A DNA stretch of 64,000 bases, taken from positions 124,001 to 188,000 of the forward strand of contig NZ_PVZV01000007.1 of assembly GCF_002995495.1 (NCBI RefSeq), given 5' to 3'. Below the pieces are notes generated by a model. That model had not been told where the DNA came from and searched no databases. It worked only from the letters and a program-made list of their open reading frames with translations. Shown piece after piece: positions 45,514 to 54,722 of this stretch. A program made the position numbers and the translations under genes. This DNA is from Actinocorallia populi (GTDB lineage: Bacteria; Actinomycetota; Actinomycetes; Streptosporangiales; Streptosporangiaceae). How positions within the stretch are numbered: position 1 is the first letter of the stretch; each line of letters begins with the position of its first letter.

Positions 45514-46134
45514 CTAGTCGCCCACGGCGGGGGCGAAGGTCACCAGGAAGGCGCGCAGGCAGCCCGCCAGGTCGACGGTGTCGCGGTCGTAGAGCCACTG
45601 CGCCTGCAGGCCGTTGAGCAGGGAGATCGTCATGGTCGCCAGGGCGGCCGGGGCGACCGGTGAGCAAAGTTCGCCGCGTTCGGCCAGGGCGGTGAAGGCG
45701 GCCGTGTAGAACCGGCGGAGGTTGCGGTACCGCTCGGTGTAGTAGGCGTGGGCGGGGTGCTCCGGTGAGACGGCCTCGCCCGACATGACGCAGTGCAGTT
45801 CCAGCAGGCCGGGGCTTCGTTCGTTGTCGGCCGTCACCGCGAGCATGCCGCGCAGCACCTCCAGGGGGTGCTCGGCGGGGTCGAGGGCGTCGACGGCCTC
45901 CAGGAGGCGGGCGCTCTGCTCTCCGCGGAACTCCAGGACGGCGATGAGCAGGTCCTCCTTGCGGGGGAAGTGGTGCAGCAGGCCGGTGTAGCTGATGCCG
46001 GCGCGCTTGGCGATGTCCTTCATGGTGGCGCCGTGGAAGCCGGTCTGGGCGAACGCCTCGACGCAGGCCTCCAGGACCCGGCGCCGGACCGCCGCCGACT
46101 TCGCGTACGGACCACGACTCGTCTGAGATGCCAC
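45514..46134 (-). CDS. TetR-family regulator of the glycosidase operon
   Basis: A 206-residue TetR protein. The DNA-binding domain is RVLEACVEAFAQTGFHGATMKDIAKRAGISYTGLLHHFPRKEDLLIAVL, with an all-helical ligand domain after it. The GTG at 46134 was chosen because GGCAGGA precedes it. A TTG at 46152 is possible. It is divergent from the seven-gene glycosidase/lar operon, and the gap holds a 28-bp imperfect palindrome. The ligand could be the aglycone or the intact glycoside. Confidence 0.87.
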   Translation of the reverse strand: MASQTSRGPYAKSAAVRRRVLEACVEAFAQTGFHGATMKDIAKRAGISYTGLLHHFPRKEDLLIAVLEFRGEQSARLLEAVDALDPAEHPLEVLRGMLAVTADNERSPGLLELHCVMSGEAVSPEHPAHAYYTERYRNLRRFYTAAFTALAERGELCSPVAPAALATMTISLLNGLQAQWLYDRDTVDLAGCLRAFLVTFAPAVGD

Positions 46135-46156
46135 GGGACCATCCTGCCTCAACGGT

Positions 46157-46184
46157 TGAAATTAGTGTTGCAATACTGTTTTCA
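46157..46184. promoter_or_regulatory. TetR operator candidate before the glycosidase operon
   Basis: A 28-bp imperfect inverted repeat from TGAAATTAGTG to its partner TACTGTTTTCA around a central TTGCAA. Eight of eleven arm positions match. It lies in the 112-bp gap between the divergent TetR gene and the GH1 gene. Confidence 0.55.
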
Positions 46185-46246
46185 TATCACCTGAGACGGC
46201 CGCCACGACCCCGCGGCCCACCCACGCCTCCAGCAAGGACCCGCCG

Positions 46247-47458
46247 ATGACCCTTTCCGTTCCCGGTTTCCTGTGGGGCGCCTCGACCGCGCCGCACCAG
46301 ATCGAGGGCAACAACCTCAACAGCGACTGGTGGGTGCGCGAGCAGCTGATGCCCGGCATGGAGCGCAGCGGCGACGCGGTCGACAGCTACCACCGCTACG
46401 CCGAGGACATGCGGCTGCTGGCCGAGGCCGGGCTGAACGCCTACCGCTTCGGCATCGAGTGGGCGCGCATCGAACCGGTCCCCGGCCACTTCTCAGGCGC
46501 CGAGCTCGCCCACTACCGGCGGATGATCGACACCGCGCTGGAGCTGGGCCTCGAGCCCGTCGTCACACTGCACCACTTCACCCACCCGCGCTGGTTCACC
46601 GAAAGCGGCGGCTGGATGGCCGACGAAGGGATCGAGCGGTTCGCCGGCTACGTCCGCAAGGCCGCGGAGATCCTCGACGGGGTCGAGTGGGTCTGCACGA
46701 TCAACGAGCCGAACATGCTCGCCCTCATGGTCGGCATGGGCCGCGCGGCCAAGGCCGCGGCGGAGTCCGGCGAGGACGCCAGGAAGTGGATGAGCCCGAC
46801 CGTCGAGGGAGCCGCCCGCCCCGTGCTGCCCGACCCCGACCCCGAGGTCGGCCGGCGCCTGGTCGAGGCCCACCGCGCCGCCCGCGCCGTCCTGCGCGAG
46901 CACACCGGCGCCAAGGTCGGCTGGACCGTCGCCAGCCAGGCACTGGTGGCCCGGCCCGGCTGCCGGGAACTGCTGGAGAAGATCCGCTACACCCGCGAGG
47001 ACCTCTACCTCGACGCCGCCCGCGGCGACGAGTTCATCGGCGTGCAGTCCTACTCCAGCCAGGACGTGGACGAGAACGGCATCGTCCCCCACCCCCAGGG
47101 CCCCGACACCACCCTCACCGGCAACGCCTACCGCCCCGACGCCCTGGGCATCGCCGTACGCCACGCCTGGGAGCGCACCGGCCGCACCCCGGTCCTGGTG
47201 ACCGAGAACGGCATCGCCACCGACGACGACACCCGCCGCATCGCCTACACCTCCCAAGCCCTCGAGCACCTGTCCGCCGCCATCGACGAGGGCGTCGACG
47301 TGCGCGGCTACCTGCACTGGAGCGCCCTGGACAACTTCGAATGGGGCCACTGGAAGCCCACCTTCGGCCTCATCGCCGTCGACCGCGAGACCTTCGAACG
47401 CCACCCCAAGCCGAGCCTGGCCTGGCTCGGCGACGTCGCCCGCCGCGGCCGCCTGTAG
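46247..47458 (+). CDS. GH1 beta-glycosidase
   Basis: A 403-residue family 1 glycoside hydrolase. It starts FLWGASTAPHQIEG, has the acid/base Glu154 in TINEPN and the nucleophile Glu323 in VLVTENGIA, and closes with the YLHWSALDNFEWGHW box. It is somewhat shorter than the usual 450 residues. No signal peptide is seen, so it acts in the cytosol. Glucose, galactose or fucose cleavage are all possible. It is the first gene of an operon that continues without real gaps to larB. Confidence 0.9.
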   Translation: MTLSVPGFLWGASTAPHQIEGNNLNSDWWVREQLMPGMERSGDAVDSYHRYAEDMRLLAEAGLNAYRFGIEWARIEPVPGHFSGAELAHYRRMIDTALELGLEPVVTLHHFTHPRWFTESGGWMADEGIERFAGYVRKAAEILDGVEWVCTINEPNMLALMVGMGRAAKAAAESGEDARKWMSPTVEGAARPVLPDPDPEVGRRLVEAHRAARAVLREHTGAKVGWTVASQALVARPGCRELLEKIRYTREDLYLDAARGDEFIGVQSYSSQDVDENGIVPHPQGPDTTLTGNAYRPDALGIAVRHAWERTGRTPVLVTENGIATDDDTRRIAYTSQALEHLSAAIDEGVDVRGYLHWSALDNFEWGHWKPTFGLIAVDRETFERHPKPSLAWLGDVARRGRL

Positions 47459-47482
47459 ACCCGGCCCCAGCAAGGAGACACC

Positions 47483-49906
47483 TTGATCCGCACACCGCTG
47501 GCCGACTGGGAGTTCCGCCCCAAAGCCAACCGCTTCCTGGAGATGGGAGGCCGCGCCCAGCCCTTCAAGAAGGTGACGCTCCCCCACGACGCCATGCTGG
47601 AAGGCGTGCGCACGCCCGAGGCGGGCGGAGCGGGCGGCTTCTTCCCCGGCGGGGTCTACGAGTACCGCACGACGTTCGACGCTCCCGAGGCCCACCGCGG
47701 CAAGCAGGTGCTCCTGCACTTCGAGGGCGTCTACCGGGACGCGATGGTCTACCTCAACGGAGCCTTCGCCGGGCAGTGCCCGAACGGGTACGGCGAGTTC
47801 ACCGTGCCCGCCGACGCGTTCCTGCGCTACGGGGAGGCCAACGAGATACGCGTGGAGTGCCGGGCGCACCAGGACTCCCGCTGGTACTCCGGGGCAGGGC
47901 TGCACCGGCCGGTCCACCTGGTCGTCGGCGGACCGGTGCGCGTCGCCTTCGAAGGGGTGCGGGTGAGCACCCCGGACGTGGACGCCGAACGAGCCGTCGT
48001 CGAGATCGCCACGATCGTGGAGAACACAGACCCCACCACCTCGACCGTGGAGGCGCTCACCGAGATCCGCGACCCCGCGGGAACGGTCGTGGCCTGCGAC
48101 ACCACCACCGTGACGGTCCTGCCCGGCGAACCCGCGACCGTCCGCCAGCGCCTGTACGTACGCCGACCCGCGCTGTGGAGCGTCGAGACACCCCACCTGT
48201 ACACCGCCACCGTCACCCTCGCCGGCCTGGACAGCGAGCAGACCTCCTTCGGGATCCGCACCCTGCGGCTCGACCCGGAGCACGGCCTGCGCATCAACGG
48301 CGAGACGGTGAAGCTGCGCGGCGCCTGCGTCCACCACGACAACGGCGTCCTGGGCGCGGCGGCGATCGCACGCGCCGAGGAACGCCGGATCGAACTGCTC
48401 AAGGCCGCCGGGTTCAACGCCGTCCGCGCCTCCCACAACCCGCTGAGCCGCGCGATGCTGGAGGCCTGCGACCGCCTGGGCATGCTCGTCATGGACGAGG
48501 CCTTCGACATGTGGACGGCCGTCAAGTCCGACTTCGACTACGCCCTGTCCTTCCCGAAGTGGTGGGAGCACGACATCGAGGCGATGGTCGGCAAGGACTT
48601 CAACCACCCGAGCGTGATCTTCTACTCGATCGGCAACGAGATCCCCGAGGCCGCCACCCCCCACGGCGCCGCCCGGGCGCGCCGCATCGCCGAGAAGGTC
48701 CGCTCCCTCGACCCCACCAGGTTCGTCACCAACGCCACCAACGCCACCTTCGGCGTCATGCAGGAGGCCATGAAGATCGCCCGCGAGCGGGTGCGGGAGT
48801 CCGCCGAGACCATGGGCGTCAACACGATGATGGCCGTGATGGGCGACGTCCTGCACGAACTGGGCACCTCCGAACTCGTCACCGAGCAGACCCGTGAGCT
48901 CTTCTCGGCCCTGGACGTGGCCGGGATGAACTACCTCGACGTCCGCTACGAGGCCGACCGCGAACTCTTCCCGAACCGGATCATCGTCGGCTCCGAGACC
49001 CACCCGACCCGCATCGACACCCTGTGGCGGCTGGTGACCGGCAACAGCCACGTGATCGGCGACTTCACCTGGACGGGCTGGGACTACCTCGGCGAAGCCG
49101 GAATCGGCCGGATCGGCTACGCCGACGAGGACTCCGGCGGCCAGGGGATCGCCGGACCGTTCCCCTGGCTGACCGCCCGCACCGGCGACCTCGACATCAC
49201 CGGACACCGCCGCGCCCCCTCCTACTACCGGGAGATCGTCTTCGGGCTGCGCACCGAGCCGTACCTCGCCGTGCACCGGCCGGACGACCACGGGCGAAAG
49301 ACCGTCGCCGGGCCGTGGTCGTGGCCGGACGTGGTGTCCTCCTGGAGCTGGGGCGACCGCGAAGGCGCACCCGTCCAGGTGGACGTCTACAGCGCCGCCG
49401 ACGAGGTGGAACTACTCCTGGACGGCGAGCCCCTCGGCCGCGCCCCGGCCGGTCCCGAGCACCGGTACCGGGCCGTGTTCGACACCCTCTACCGGCCCGG
49501 CGAGCTCGTCGCCGTCGCCTACGCCGGGGGCGTCGAGACCGGCCGCACCCGGCTGGCCTCCGCGACCGGCCCGGTAGTGCTGTCCGCCGAGGCCGACCGG
49601 CCGAAGATCACCGCCTCCCCCGGCGACCTGGCGTTCGTGTCGATCACGCTCACCGACGCCGCCGGCGCCCTCCACCACCTCGCCGACCGGGCCGTGACCG
49701 TCGCGGTCGAGGGGCCCGGCACGCTGGCGGGCCTGGGCAGCGCCCGCCCCGCCACCGAGGAGACCTTCACCCGAGGCACCCACACCACCTACGACGGCCG
49801 CGCCCTTGCGGTCGTGCGCCCCACCGGTCCGGGCGAGATCCAGCTGACCGTGTCCGCTCCGGAGTGCGAGAACGCCTCCCTCACCGTCGAGGTGTCCCAT
49901 GACTGA
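47483..49906 (+). CDS. GH2 glycosidase (beta-galactosidase-like)
   Basis: An 807-residue family 2 enzyme with the jelly-roll sugar-binding domain (DWEFRP...VTLPHD), immunoglobulin-like domains and TIM barrel. The acid/base Glu386 is in SIGNEIPE, the probable nucleophile Glu505 in GSETHP, and RASHNPLSRAMLEACDRLGM marks the barrel. C-terminal beta domains resemble DUF4982-type modules. A galactose, glucuronate or arabinose substrate cannot be chosen from sequence. The start is a TTG after AAGGAG. No signal peptide is seen. The next gene overlaps by 8 bases. Confidence 0.88.
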   Translation: MIRTPLADWEFRPKANRFLEMGGRAQPFKKVTLPHDAMLEGVRTPEAGGAGGFFPGGVYEYRTTFDAPEAHRGKQVLLHFEGVYRDAMVYLNGAFAGQCPNGYGEFTVPADAFLRYGEANEIRVECRAHQDSRWYSGAGLHRPVHLVVGGPVRVAFEGVRVSTPDVDAERAVVEIATIVENTDPTTSTVEALTEIRDPAGTVVACDTTTVTVLPGEPATVRQRLYVRRPALWSVETPHLYTATVTLAGLDSEQTSFGIRTLRLDPEHGLRINGETVKLRGACVHHDNGVLGAAAIARAEERRIELLKAAGFNAVRASHNPLSRAMLEACDRLGMLVMDEAFDMWTAVKSDFDYALSFPKWWEHDIEAMVGKDFNHPSVIFYSIGNEIPEAATPHGAARARRIAEKVRSLDPTRFVTNATNATFGVMQEAMKIARERVRESAETMGVNTMMAVMGDVLHELGTSELVTEQTRELFSALDVAGMNYLDVRYEADRELFPNRIIVGSETHPTRIDTLWRLVTGNSHVIGDFTWTGWDYLGEAGIGRIGYADEDSGGQGIAGPFPWLTARTGDLDITGHRRAPSYYREIVFGLRTEPYLAVHRPDDHGRKTVAGPWSWPDVVSSWSWGDREGAPVQVDVYSAADEVELLLDGEPLGRAPAGPEHRYRAVFDTLYRPGELVAVAYAGGVETGRTRLASATGPVVLSAEADRPKITASPGDLAFVSITLTDAAGALHHLADRAVTVAVEGPGTLAGLGSARPATEETFTRGTHTTYDGRALAVVRPTGPGEIQLTVSAPECENASLTVEVSHD

Positions 49907-52217
49907 TATCGACCGGCTGGTCTCCAGGCTCACGCTCGAGCAGAAGGCCGCCCAGCTCGGCGGCCTCAGCCTGCCGAGCCTGATGGCCTTCGACCCGCGC
50001 ACCGGACCCCGGCTGGAGACCGGGCGGCTCGCCGGGCTGTGCCCGCACGGCGTCGGGCACCTGTCCCTGGCGTGGTTCCTCGGCCAGGACGCCGACAGCC
50101 TGCGCGACGCGCTCACCCGGGTCCAGGAGGCCGTACGGGAGGCCTCGCCGTTCGGGATCGGCGGGCTGGTGCACTTCGAAGGGATCAACGGGTTCCTGCA
50201 CGCGGCCGGGGAGCAGTTCCCCACCGCGTGGGCGCAGGCCGCGACCTGGGATCCGGAACTGGTGCGGCGCGCCTCCGCGGTCACCGCCGCGCACATGAGC
50301 GACATCGGCGTCCAGCTGCTCTTCTCCCCCGTCATGGACCTCAGCCGCGACCCCCGCTGGGGCCGGGTGCACGAGACCTACGGCGAGGACCCGGAACTGG
50401 CCGCGCGGTTGTCCGTCGCGTTCGTCCGGGGCGTCCAGGAAGGGACGGGACTGCTGGCCACCGGCAAACACTTCCTGGGCTTCGGCGCCTCAGAGGGCGG
50501 CCTGAACATGGCCGCCACCCAGCTGGGGCGGCGCACCCTCGTCGACGAGTACGCCGAGCCGTTCCGCCGCGCCATCGCCGAAGCCGGGCTGTCGGTCGTC
50601 ATGAACTCCTACAACGAGATCGACGGGACGCCCGCGGCGGCCGACCACTGGCTGCTGACGGAGCTGCTGCGCGGCGAGCTCGGCTTCACCGGGATGGTCG
50701 TCAGCGACTACGAGTCGGTCGACATGCTGCGCACCCGCTACCGCACGGCGCAGACGCCGGGCGAGGCGGCGGCGCAGGCGCTCACGGCCGGGCTGGACGC
50801 CGAGCTGCCGCAGGCGCTGAACTTCCCCCACCTGGTGCAGGAGGTCGCGAGCGGCCGCCTGGACGAGCGGGTGCTCGACCGGGCGGCGGCCCGGGTCCTG
50901 GAGATCAAGGCCAGGGTCGGGCTGGTCCCCGGGTTCGGCGCGCCCGCCGCGCCCCGGCGGCGCCCGGACCGCGAGGAGGCCGCCGAGGTGCGGCGCGCGA
51001 TCGCCGCCCGCGGCACGGTCCTCCTGGCCAACGACGGCATCCTGCCGCTGGCCCCCGGCCGGCACCGGATCGTGGTCACCGGACCCGCCGCCGACGAGCT
51101 GCGCGTCCACTTCGGCGCCTACACCTCGGTGGCCGCCGCCGAGATGCCGACCGCGGTCAAGGCGGTCCGGACGGGACGGATCCCCGGGATCGACCCGGCG
51201 GCCTTCGACGCGAAGGACATCGTCACCACTCCGCTGCCCGCCCTGGGGCCGGTCTTCGAGGACATGGCCCGCGCCCTGCACCCCACCGCCCGCACCGTCC
51301 TGCAGGCCCTGCGCGAGTTCGACCCGCGGATCGAGTACGCCCCGCTGGGCGGGTTCGACCGCGGCGGGCCGCTGGACGCCGCGGCGGTGGAGGCCGCCGT
51401 CGCCGGAGCCGACCTGGTCGTCGCCGCCGTCGGCGAGCGCACCGGGCGGGTGGGCGCCAACACCGCAGGCGAGGGCCGCTCCAGCGTCTCCCCGTCCCTG
51501 CCGGGCGACCAGGAGGAACTCCTCGGGCTGCTGGCCGCGACGGGCCTGCCGGTCGTCACCGTCGTGGTCTCGGGAAGACCGCTGCTGCTGGAACCGGTCG
51601 CCCGGGCGTCCAGCGCGCTGCTGCTCGCCCCGCTGCTCGGCGAGGCCGCCGGAGAGGCGATCGCCGCGGCGCTGTTCGGCACGGCCGACCCGAGCGGGAG
51701 GCTGCCCGCCTCCTTCCCCCGCCACCTCGGCCAGATCCCGATCTACCACGGCCACCGCCACGGCAGCGGCTACGACCATCCGACCGGAGACACCTACACC
51801 TACGTCGACCTGGACGACCAGAGCCCCCTGTTCGCCTTCGGCCACGGCCTGTCCTACACCGCCTTCGACCTGGAGTACACCGGCGAGGCCGAGGTGCGCG
51901 ACGGCACGCTGCGGGCCCCCGTCCGGATCTCCAACACCGGACAGCGGGACGGCGAGACCGTCGTGCAGCTGTACGCCCGCGACGAGTACGCGAGCGTCGT
52001 CCGCCCGGTCAGGCAGCTCCTGCAGTTCCAGCGCGTCGCCCTGGCCGCCGGGCAGTCGGCCGACCTCGTCCTCGAAGCGCCGCTCGAGCGGCTGTGCCAC
52101 ACGCTGCCCGGCGGCCAGCGCGGGCTCGAGGCGGGCGACGTCACGCTCCTGGCCGGTTTCGCCAGCGCCGACATCCGATGCACCGCGACCGTCACGGTCG
52201 ACGCGATCAACGCCTGA
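49899..52217 (+). CDS. GH3 beta-glycosidase
   Basis: A 772-residue family 3 enzyme. The N-terminal barrel has DLSRDPRWGRVHETYGEDPEL, TGKHFLGFG and the nucleophile Asp270 in MVVSDYESVDML. The alpha/beta sandwich and the C-terminal FnIII-like domain (APVRISNTGQRDGETVVQLYARD) follow. Substrates for this group include beta-glucosides and beta-xylosides or arabinosides. No signal peptide is seen, so it should be cytosolic. It overlaps the GH2 gene by 8 bases. Confidence 0.9.
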   Translation: MTDIDRLVSRLTLEQKAAQLGGLSLPSLMAFDPRTGPRLETGRLAGLCPHGVGHLSLAWFLGQDADSLRDALTRVQEAVREASPFGIGGLVHFEGINGFLHAAGEQFPTAWAQAATWDPELVRRASAVTAAHMSDIGVQLLFSPVMDLSRDPRWGRVHETYGEDPELAARLSVAFVRGVQEGTGLLATGKHFLGFGASEGGLNMAATQLGRRTLVDEYAEPFRRAIAEAGLSVVMNSYNEIDGTPAAADHWLLTELLRGELGFTGMVVSDYESVDMLRTRYRTAQTPGEAAAQALTAGLDAELPQALNFPHLVQEVASGRLDERVLDRAAARVLEIKARVGLVPGFGAPAAPRRRPDREEAAEVRRAIAARGTVLLANDGILPLAPGRHRIVVTGPAADELRVHFGAYTSVAAAEMPTAVKAVRTGRIPGIDPAAFDAKDIVTTPLPALGPVFEDMARALHPTARTVLQALREFDPRIEYAPLGGFDRGGPLDAAAVEAAVAGADLVVAAVGERTGRVGANTAGEGRSSVSPSLPGDQEELLGLLAATGLPVVTVVVSGRPLLLEPVARASSALLLAPLLGEAAGEAIAAALFGTADPSGRLPASFPRHLGQIPIYHGHRHGSGYDHPTGDTYTYVDLDDQSPLFAFGHGLSYTAFDLEYTGEAEVRDGTLRAPVRISNTGQRDGETVVQLYARDEYASVVRPVRQLLQFQRVALAAGQSADLVLEAPLERLCHTLPGGQRGLEAGDVTLLAGFASADIRCTATVTVDAINA

Positions 52218-52226
52218 GAGAGGCCC

Positions 52227-54722
52227 ATGAACGAGAAATACCGTGCCGGGTTCGTCGCGGCGTCGTTTCCTCGCAGGCCCGAGGGCCCGGCACCGTACTT
52301 CCGGCGCGAGTTCACCGTCGGCCGACGGCCCGAGAGGGCGACCCTGCACGTCACCGCGCTCGGCATCGTGGAGCCGTACCTGAACGGGACACGGGTGGGA
52401 GACGAGGCCCTCTCCCCCGGTTGGACCTCTTACAGGCACCGGTTGCCCGTCAGCGCCCACGACGTCACCGACCTGGTCGAGCCCGGCACGAACGCGCTGG
52501 GCGCGATCGTCGGCGAGGGCTGGGCGGTGGGCCGGATCGGCTTCGAGTCGCTGACGAAGCCCGGTGAGAACGCCGACCGCTTCCATTACACCGACCGGCC
52601 GGCGCTCTTTCTCCAGCTGGAGCTGGATTACGGCGACCACACCGAGACCATCCGCACCGACGAAGCCTTCACCTGCGCCTCCGGAGCCGTCGTCGGCCAC
52701 AGCCTGTACGACGGGGAGACCTACGACGCGCGGCTGGAGCCCGAAGGCTGGAGCACGGCCGGGTTCGACGACTCCGGCTGGTCTCCGGCCGAGCCGTTCG
52801 ACTGGGACCCGGCCGCCTTGATCCCGCGTGCCGCCGAGCCGATCCGCCGCGTCGAGGAGCTCTCCCCCGTAGCCGTCACCACCAGCCCGTCCGGCAGGAC
52901 GATCGTGGACTTCGGGCAGAACATCTCCGGCCGGGTGCGGCTCACCACCACCGGCCGGGCCGGGCAGACCGTGACGATCCGCCACGCGGAGATCCTCACT
53001 GACGGGGAGCTGAACGTCCGGTCGCTCCGCCGGGCCGAGGCCGTCGACCGCTACACCCTGCGCGGCGGCGGTCCGGAGACCTGGGAGCCGCGCTTCACCT
53101 TCCACGGCTTCCGCTACGCCGAGATCGACGGTCCCTTCGACGAGGTGGCCGCGGTCGTCGTGCACAGCGACATGAGGCGCACCGGTTGGTTCGACTGCTC
53201 CGACCAGAGGGTCGGCAAGCTGCACGCCAACACCGTCTGGTCGATGCGCGACAACTTCGTGGGCGTGCCCACCGACTGCCCGCAGCGGGACGAGCGCATG
53301 GGCTGGACCGGCGACATCAACGCCTTCGGCCCCACCGCCGCCTTCCTCTACGACGTGCGCGGTGTCCTGGGCTCCTGGTTGGACGACCTGGCCGCCGAAC
53401 AACGCGAGCTGGGGTACGTCCCGTTCGTCGTCCCGGACGCGCTGCACAGCCCCTGCGAACCGACCGCCCTGTGGGCGGATGCGGCCGTCAGCCTGCCCTG
53501 GGCCCTATACCAGGAGTACGGCGACGCCGGGATCCTGCGGCGCGCCTACCCGTCCATGACCGGGTTCGTCCGCGACGTCGAAGCAAGGCTCGACGCAGAC
53601 GGCCTGTGGAGCAGCGGCTTCCAGTTCGGCGACTGGCTCGACCCCGACGCCCCCGCCGACAACGCCGCCGCGGCCAAGACCGACAGGTACCTCGTCGCCA
53701 ACGCCTACCTGGCCCGGACCACCCGCGAGCTGGCCGAGACCGCGAAGATCCTCGGCGAGGCCGCCGACGCCGACCACTTCTCCGCGCTCGCCGACCGGGT
53801 ACGCGCGGCGTTCCGGCGCGAGTACACCACTCCCGGGGGGCGCCTGGCCGGGGAGACGGCGACCGCCTACTCGCTGGCGATCGCCTTCGGCCTCCTCGAC
53901 CCCGTCCAGGAGCGCAAGGCCGGTGACCGCCTCGCCGCCCTCGTCACCGACGCCGGATACCGGATCTCCACCGGTTTCGCCGGGACCCCGCATGTCCTGC
54001 CCGCCCTCACCCGCACCGGCCACCTGGAGGAGGCATACCGGATGCTGCTGCAGACCGGCCGCCCCTCCTTCCTCTACCCGGTCACCATGGGCGCCACCAC
54101 CATCTGGGAGCGCTGGGACGCCCTCCTGCCGGACGGCACCATGCATCCGGCCGAGATGACCTCCTTCAACCACTACGCCCTCGGCGCGTCCGTGCACTGG
54201 CTCCACACCACCGTCGGCGGCCTCACCCCGATCGAGCCCGGCTACGGGCGCATGCGCATCGCTCCCCGGCCCGGCATCGGCCTCACCCACGCGTCCCTGC
54301 GCCATCTGACCGTCCATGGCGAGGTCACCGTCTCCTGGAAGACCGCCGACGGCCGGATCACGGTCGAGGCCGCCATCCCCCCCGGCACCGAGGCGGAGGT
54401 CGTCCTCCCCCTGCACCCCGAGGCCCTGGAGACCGTCATCTCCCCCGGCGCCCACATCTGGACCTACGACCTGCCGGAGGGATACGACCCGCTGCACCGC
54501 TACACCCTGACCACCCCCATCAGGACCCTGCTGTCCGACACCGGGGTCTGGGAGGCGGTGAAGCGGGTGTTCGCCGAGCACCTGCCCCACCTGCCGGTCG
54601 AACACGCCGCCAAGGCCTCCCCCGACACGACCCTGCGGACCGTCCTGGACAGGCTCCCCGATGTCCCGGACGCCCTGGAGTCCGCCTTCGTCAACGCCCT
54701 GAAGGAAACGCCCTCATGTTGA
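52227..54722 (+). CDS. GH78 alpha-L-rhamnosidase
   Basis: An 831-residue family 78 enzyme. The N-terminal beta domains include YFRREFTVGRRPERATLHVTALGIVEPYLNG. The catalytic (alpha/alpha)6 barrel has PTDCPQRDERMGWTGDINAF with the catalytic acids, then ETATAYSLAIAFGLL and GATTIWERWDALLPDGTM. It removes terminal L-rhamnose from plant glycosides. No signal peptide is seen. It lies 9 bases after the GH3 gene and overlaps the beta-glucuronidase gene by 7 bases, so the trimming enzymes are made together. Confidence 0.92.
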   Translation: MNEKYRAGFVAASFPRRPEGPAPYFRREFTVGRRPERATLHVTALGIVEPYLNGTRVGDEALSPGWTSYRHRLPVSAHDVTDLVEPGTNALGAIVGEGWAVGRIGFESLTKPGENADRFHYTDRPALFLQLELDYGDHTETIRTDEAFTCASGAVVGHSLYDGETYDARLEPEGWSTAGFDDSGWSPAEPFDWDPAALIPRAAEPIRRVEELSPVAVTTSPSGRTIVDFGQNISGRVRLTTTGRAGQTVTIRHAEILTDGELNVRSLRRAEAVDRYTLRGGGPETWEPRFTFHGFRYAEIDGPFDEVAAVVVHSDMRRTGWFDCSDQRVGKLHANTVWSMRDNFVGVPTDCPQRDERMGWTGDINAFGPTAAFLYDVRGVLGSWLDDLAAEQRELGYVPFVVPDALHSPCEPTALWADAAVSLPWALYQEYGDAGILRRAYPSMTGFVRDVEARLDADGLWSSGFQFGDWLDPDAPADNAAAAKTDRYLVANAYLARTTRELAETAKILGEAADADHFSALADRVRAAFRREYTTPGGRLAGETATAYSLAIAFGLLDPVQERKAGDRLAALVTDAGYRISTGFAGTPHVLPALTRTGHLEEAYRMLLQTGRPSFLYPVTMGATTIWERWDALLPDGTMHPAEMTSFNHYALGASVHWLHTTVGGLTPIEPGYGRMRIAPRPGIGLTHASLRHLTVHGEVTVSWKTADGRITVEAAIPPGTEAEVVLPLHPEALETVISPGAHIWTYDLPEGYDPLHRYTLTTPIRTLLSDTGVWEAVKRVFAEHLPHLPVEHAAKASPDTTLRTVLDRLPDVPDALESAFVNALKETPSC

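Noticed and set aside
46273-48897. 874-codon plus-strand frame within the GH1/GH2 genes
   Set aside because: Arg/Pro-rich out-of-frame translation of two well-supported glycosidase genes.
50490-53447. 985-codon minus-strand frame over the GH3 and GH78 genes
   Set aside because: The longest shadow in the window, but it has no domain signal. Both plus-strand genes have catalytic motifs throughout.
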